Below, one piece after another: positions 63,478 to 64,000 of a stretch of 64,000 nt of DNA. The notes under the pieces are model-generated. The model was not told the origin of the DNA, did no database searches, and was given only the letters and a program-made list of their open reading frames with translations. A program made the position numbers and the translations under genes. The DNA is from Euzebya sp. (GTDB lineage Bacteria > Actinomycetota > Nitriliruptoria > Euzebyales > Euzebyaceae): positions 30,035-94,034 of the forward strand of contig NZ_CAXQBR010000109.1 of NCBI RefSeq assembly GCF_964222135.1, read 5' to 3'. Within the stretch, counting starts at the first letter, position 1. Each line of letters opens with the position of its first letter.

Positions 63478-63888
63478 GTGACCGTCACCCGCATCGATCA
63501 GATCGCCATCGCCGTGGAGGACCTCGACGAGTCCCTCGCCTTCTACGAGCGCGCGTTCGGGCTGACGCCGGAGTACCGCGAGGTCGTCGAGTCCGACGGC
63601 GTCGAGGAGGCCATGCTCAACGTCGGCGGGGTCTACATCCAGCTCCTCGCGGCCACGCGGGAGGACTCGCCGGTCGGGAAGTACCTGGCGAAGAACGGCC
63701 CGGGCCTGCACCACGTGGGCTTCGGCGTGGACTCGGTGGCCGGCCAGCTCGACCACCTGCGCGACGAGGGCGTGCGGCTGATCGACGAGCAGCCCCGCCC
63801 GGGAGGTGGCGGCCACACCGTCGCCTTCGTCCACCCCAAGGGCACCGGTGGCGTGCTCGTCGAGCTGGTCGAGGACGAAGACCACTAG
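63478..63888 (+). CDS. mce: Methylmalonyl-CoA epimerase
   Basis: 136 aa, two VOC (glyoxalase-like) modules: IDQIAIAVEDLDESLAFYERAFG, then LHHVGFGVDSVAGQLDHLRDEG, and a C-terminal GGVLVELVE. It interconverts (S)- and (R)-methylmalonyl-CoA; the next enzyme, methylmalonyl-CoA mutase, needs adenosylcobalamin. The second-module His and the final Glu that bind metal are present, but the first metal His (normally IDHIGIAV) is Gln. GTG start with CGGAGGA upstream. Confidence 0.87.
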   Translation: MTVTRIDQIAIAVEDLDESLAFYERAFGLTPEYREVVESDGVEEAMLNVGGVYIQLLAATREDSPVGKYLAKNGPGLHHVGFGVDSVAGQLDHLRDEGVRLIDEQPRPGGGGHTVAFVHPKGTGGVLVELVEDEDH

Positions 63889-63959
63889 CCCACCCCGCCT
63901 TCCGGGGACCGGGGGACCCGGCCCGACCGACACCGTGGCCCGCCTCCCGATGACCGGGG

Positions 63960-64000
63960 TCTGTCACCTTCGTCTCGCCCTCCGGAACGAAGGTGACAGA
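63960..64000. repeat. Inverted repeat TCTGTCACCTTCGT ... ACGAAGGTGACAGA
   Basis: A 14-bp perfect inverted repeat with a 13-nt loop (63974-63986), touching the right edge of the window. It follows the epimerase gene by 71 nt and could be its terminator or one unit of a larger repeat array beyond the edge. Confidence 0.75.

Overview
The window is about three-quarters G+C, uses many GTG starts, packs genes tightly with ATGA/GTGA overlaps, and encodes CWB2 cell-wall-binding repeats, NiSOD with its SodX peptidase, and a PolA without proofreading residues. This points to a high-GC, probably deep-branching aerobic actinobacterium; a Nitriliruptoria-like lineage is an inference, not a demonstration. 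No rRNA, tRNA, insertion sequence, prophage or CRISPR array was seen. Gene content reads as chromosomal.

Layout. 1-7275: end of a lipoprotein gene, a large secreted S8 peptidase with CWB2 repeats, uvrB, a crotonase and a small membrane protein. 7276-7563: a short-repeat array. 7564-15987: an eight-gene molybdenum hydroxylase operon (coxS-coxL-coxM-coxD-coxE-xdhC-mobA-like-coxG) whose CoxL carries the form II motif AYRGAGR. 16206-23861: a hotdog hydratase, a coupled pair of unknown genes, moaA, a histidine kinase/LuxR-type regulator pair, and a monovalent cation antiporter with universal stress domains. 23880-34115: a leaderless-type alpha carbonic anhydrase, coaE, rpsA, metZ plus rhodanese, DUF983, acyl-CoA oxidase-like enzyme, polA. 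34260-41916: an orphan solute-binding lipoprotein, a two-hotdog MaoC protein, sodN/sodX, cbiZ overlapping hemB, an EAL-DICT protein and a chemoreceptor-like protein. 42120-46429: ferredoxin, copC, lgt, PCu(A)C plus SCO, and a single-domain MetE-like protein.

46597-58096 is the most interesting region. On the minus strand lies a BtuFCD/FecBCD-type importer with a TauD-type dioxygenase and a damaged methyltransferase. Divergently, a cobalamin riboswitch (51044-51141, with its own TTGAAC-N17-TAACGT promoter) heads a five-gene, translationally coupled operon. It encodes a wall-anchored protein combining an intrinsic-factor-like alpha/alpha region, a DUF4430 (transcobalamin-C-terminal-like) region and CWB2 repeats; a membrane-tethered DUF4430 protein with a 17-proline stalk; and a complete ECF transporter (EcfT, fused EcfA-EcfA', S component). 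I read it as a surface-to-membrane cobalamin capture and uptake system resembling in outline animal intrinsic factor/transcobalamin.

58237-63888: a second PCu(A)C-SCO pair with ctaG (cytochrome oxidase copper delivery), a homocysteine methyltransferase-methylenetetrahydrofolate reductase fusion, an iron-box-controlled DUF2470-siderophore reductase fusion, and methylmalonyl-CoA epimerase. The themes tie together: cobalamin acquisition (ECF operon, CbiZ), methionine synthesis (MetZ, MetE-like, the homocysteine methyltransferase fusion), molybdenum enzyme maturation (MoaA, MobA-like, Cox accessory proteins) and copper supply for respiration. Two sequence-wide patterns stand out: a TANNNT hexamer 6-10 nt before at least a dozen start codons (leaderless transcription) and several unrelated families of short palindromic repeats in intergenic gaps.
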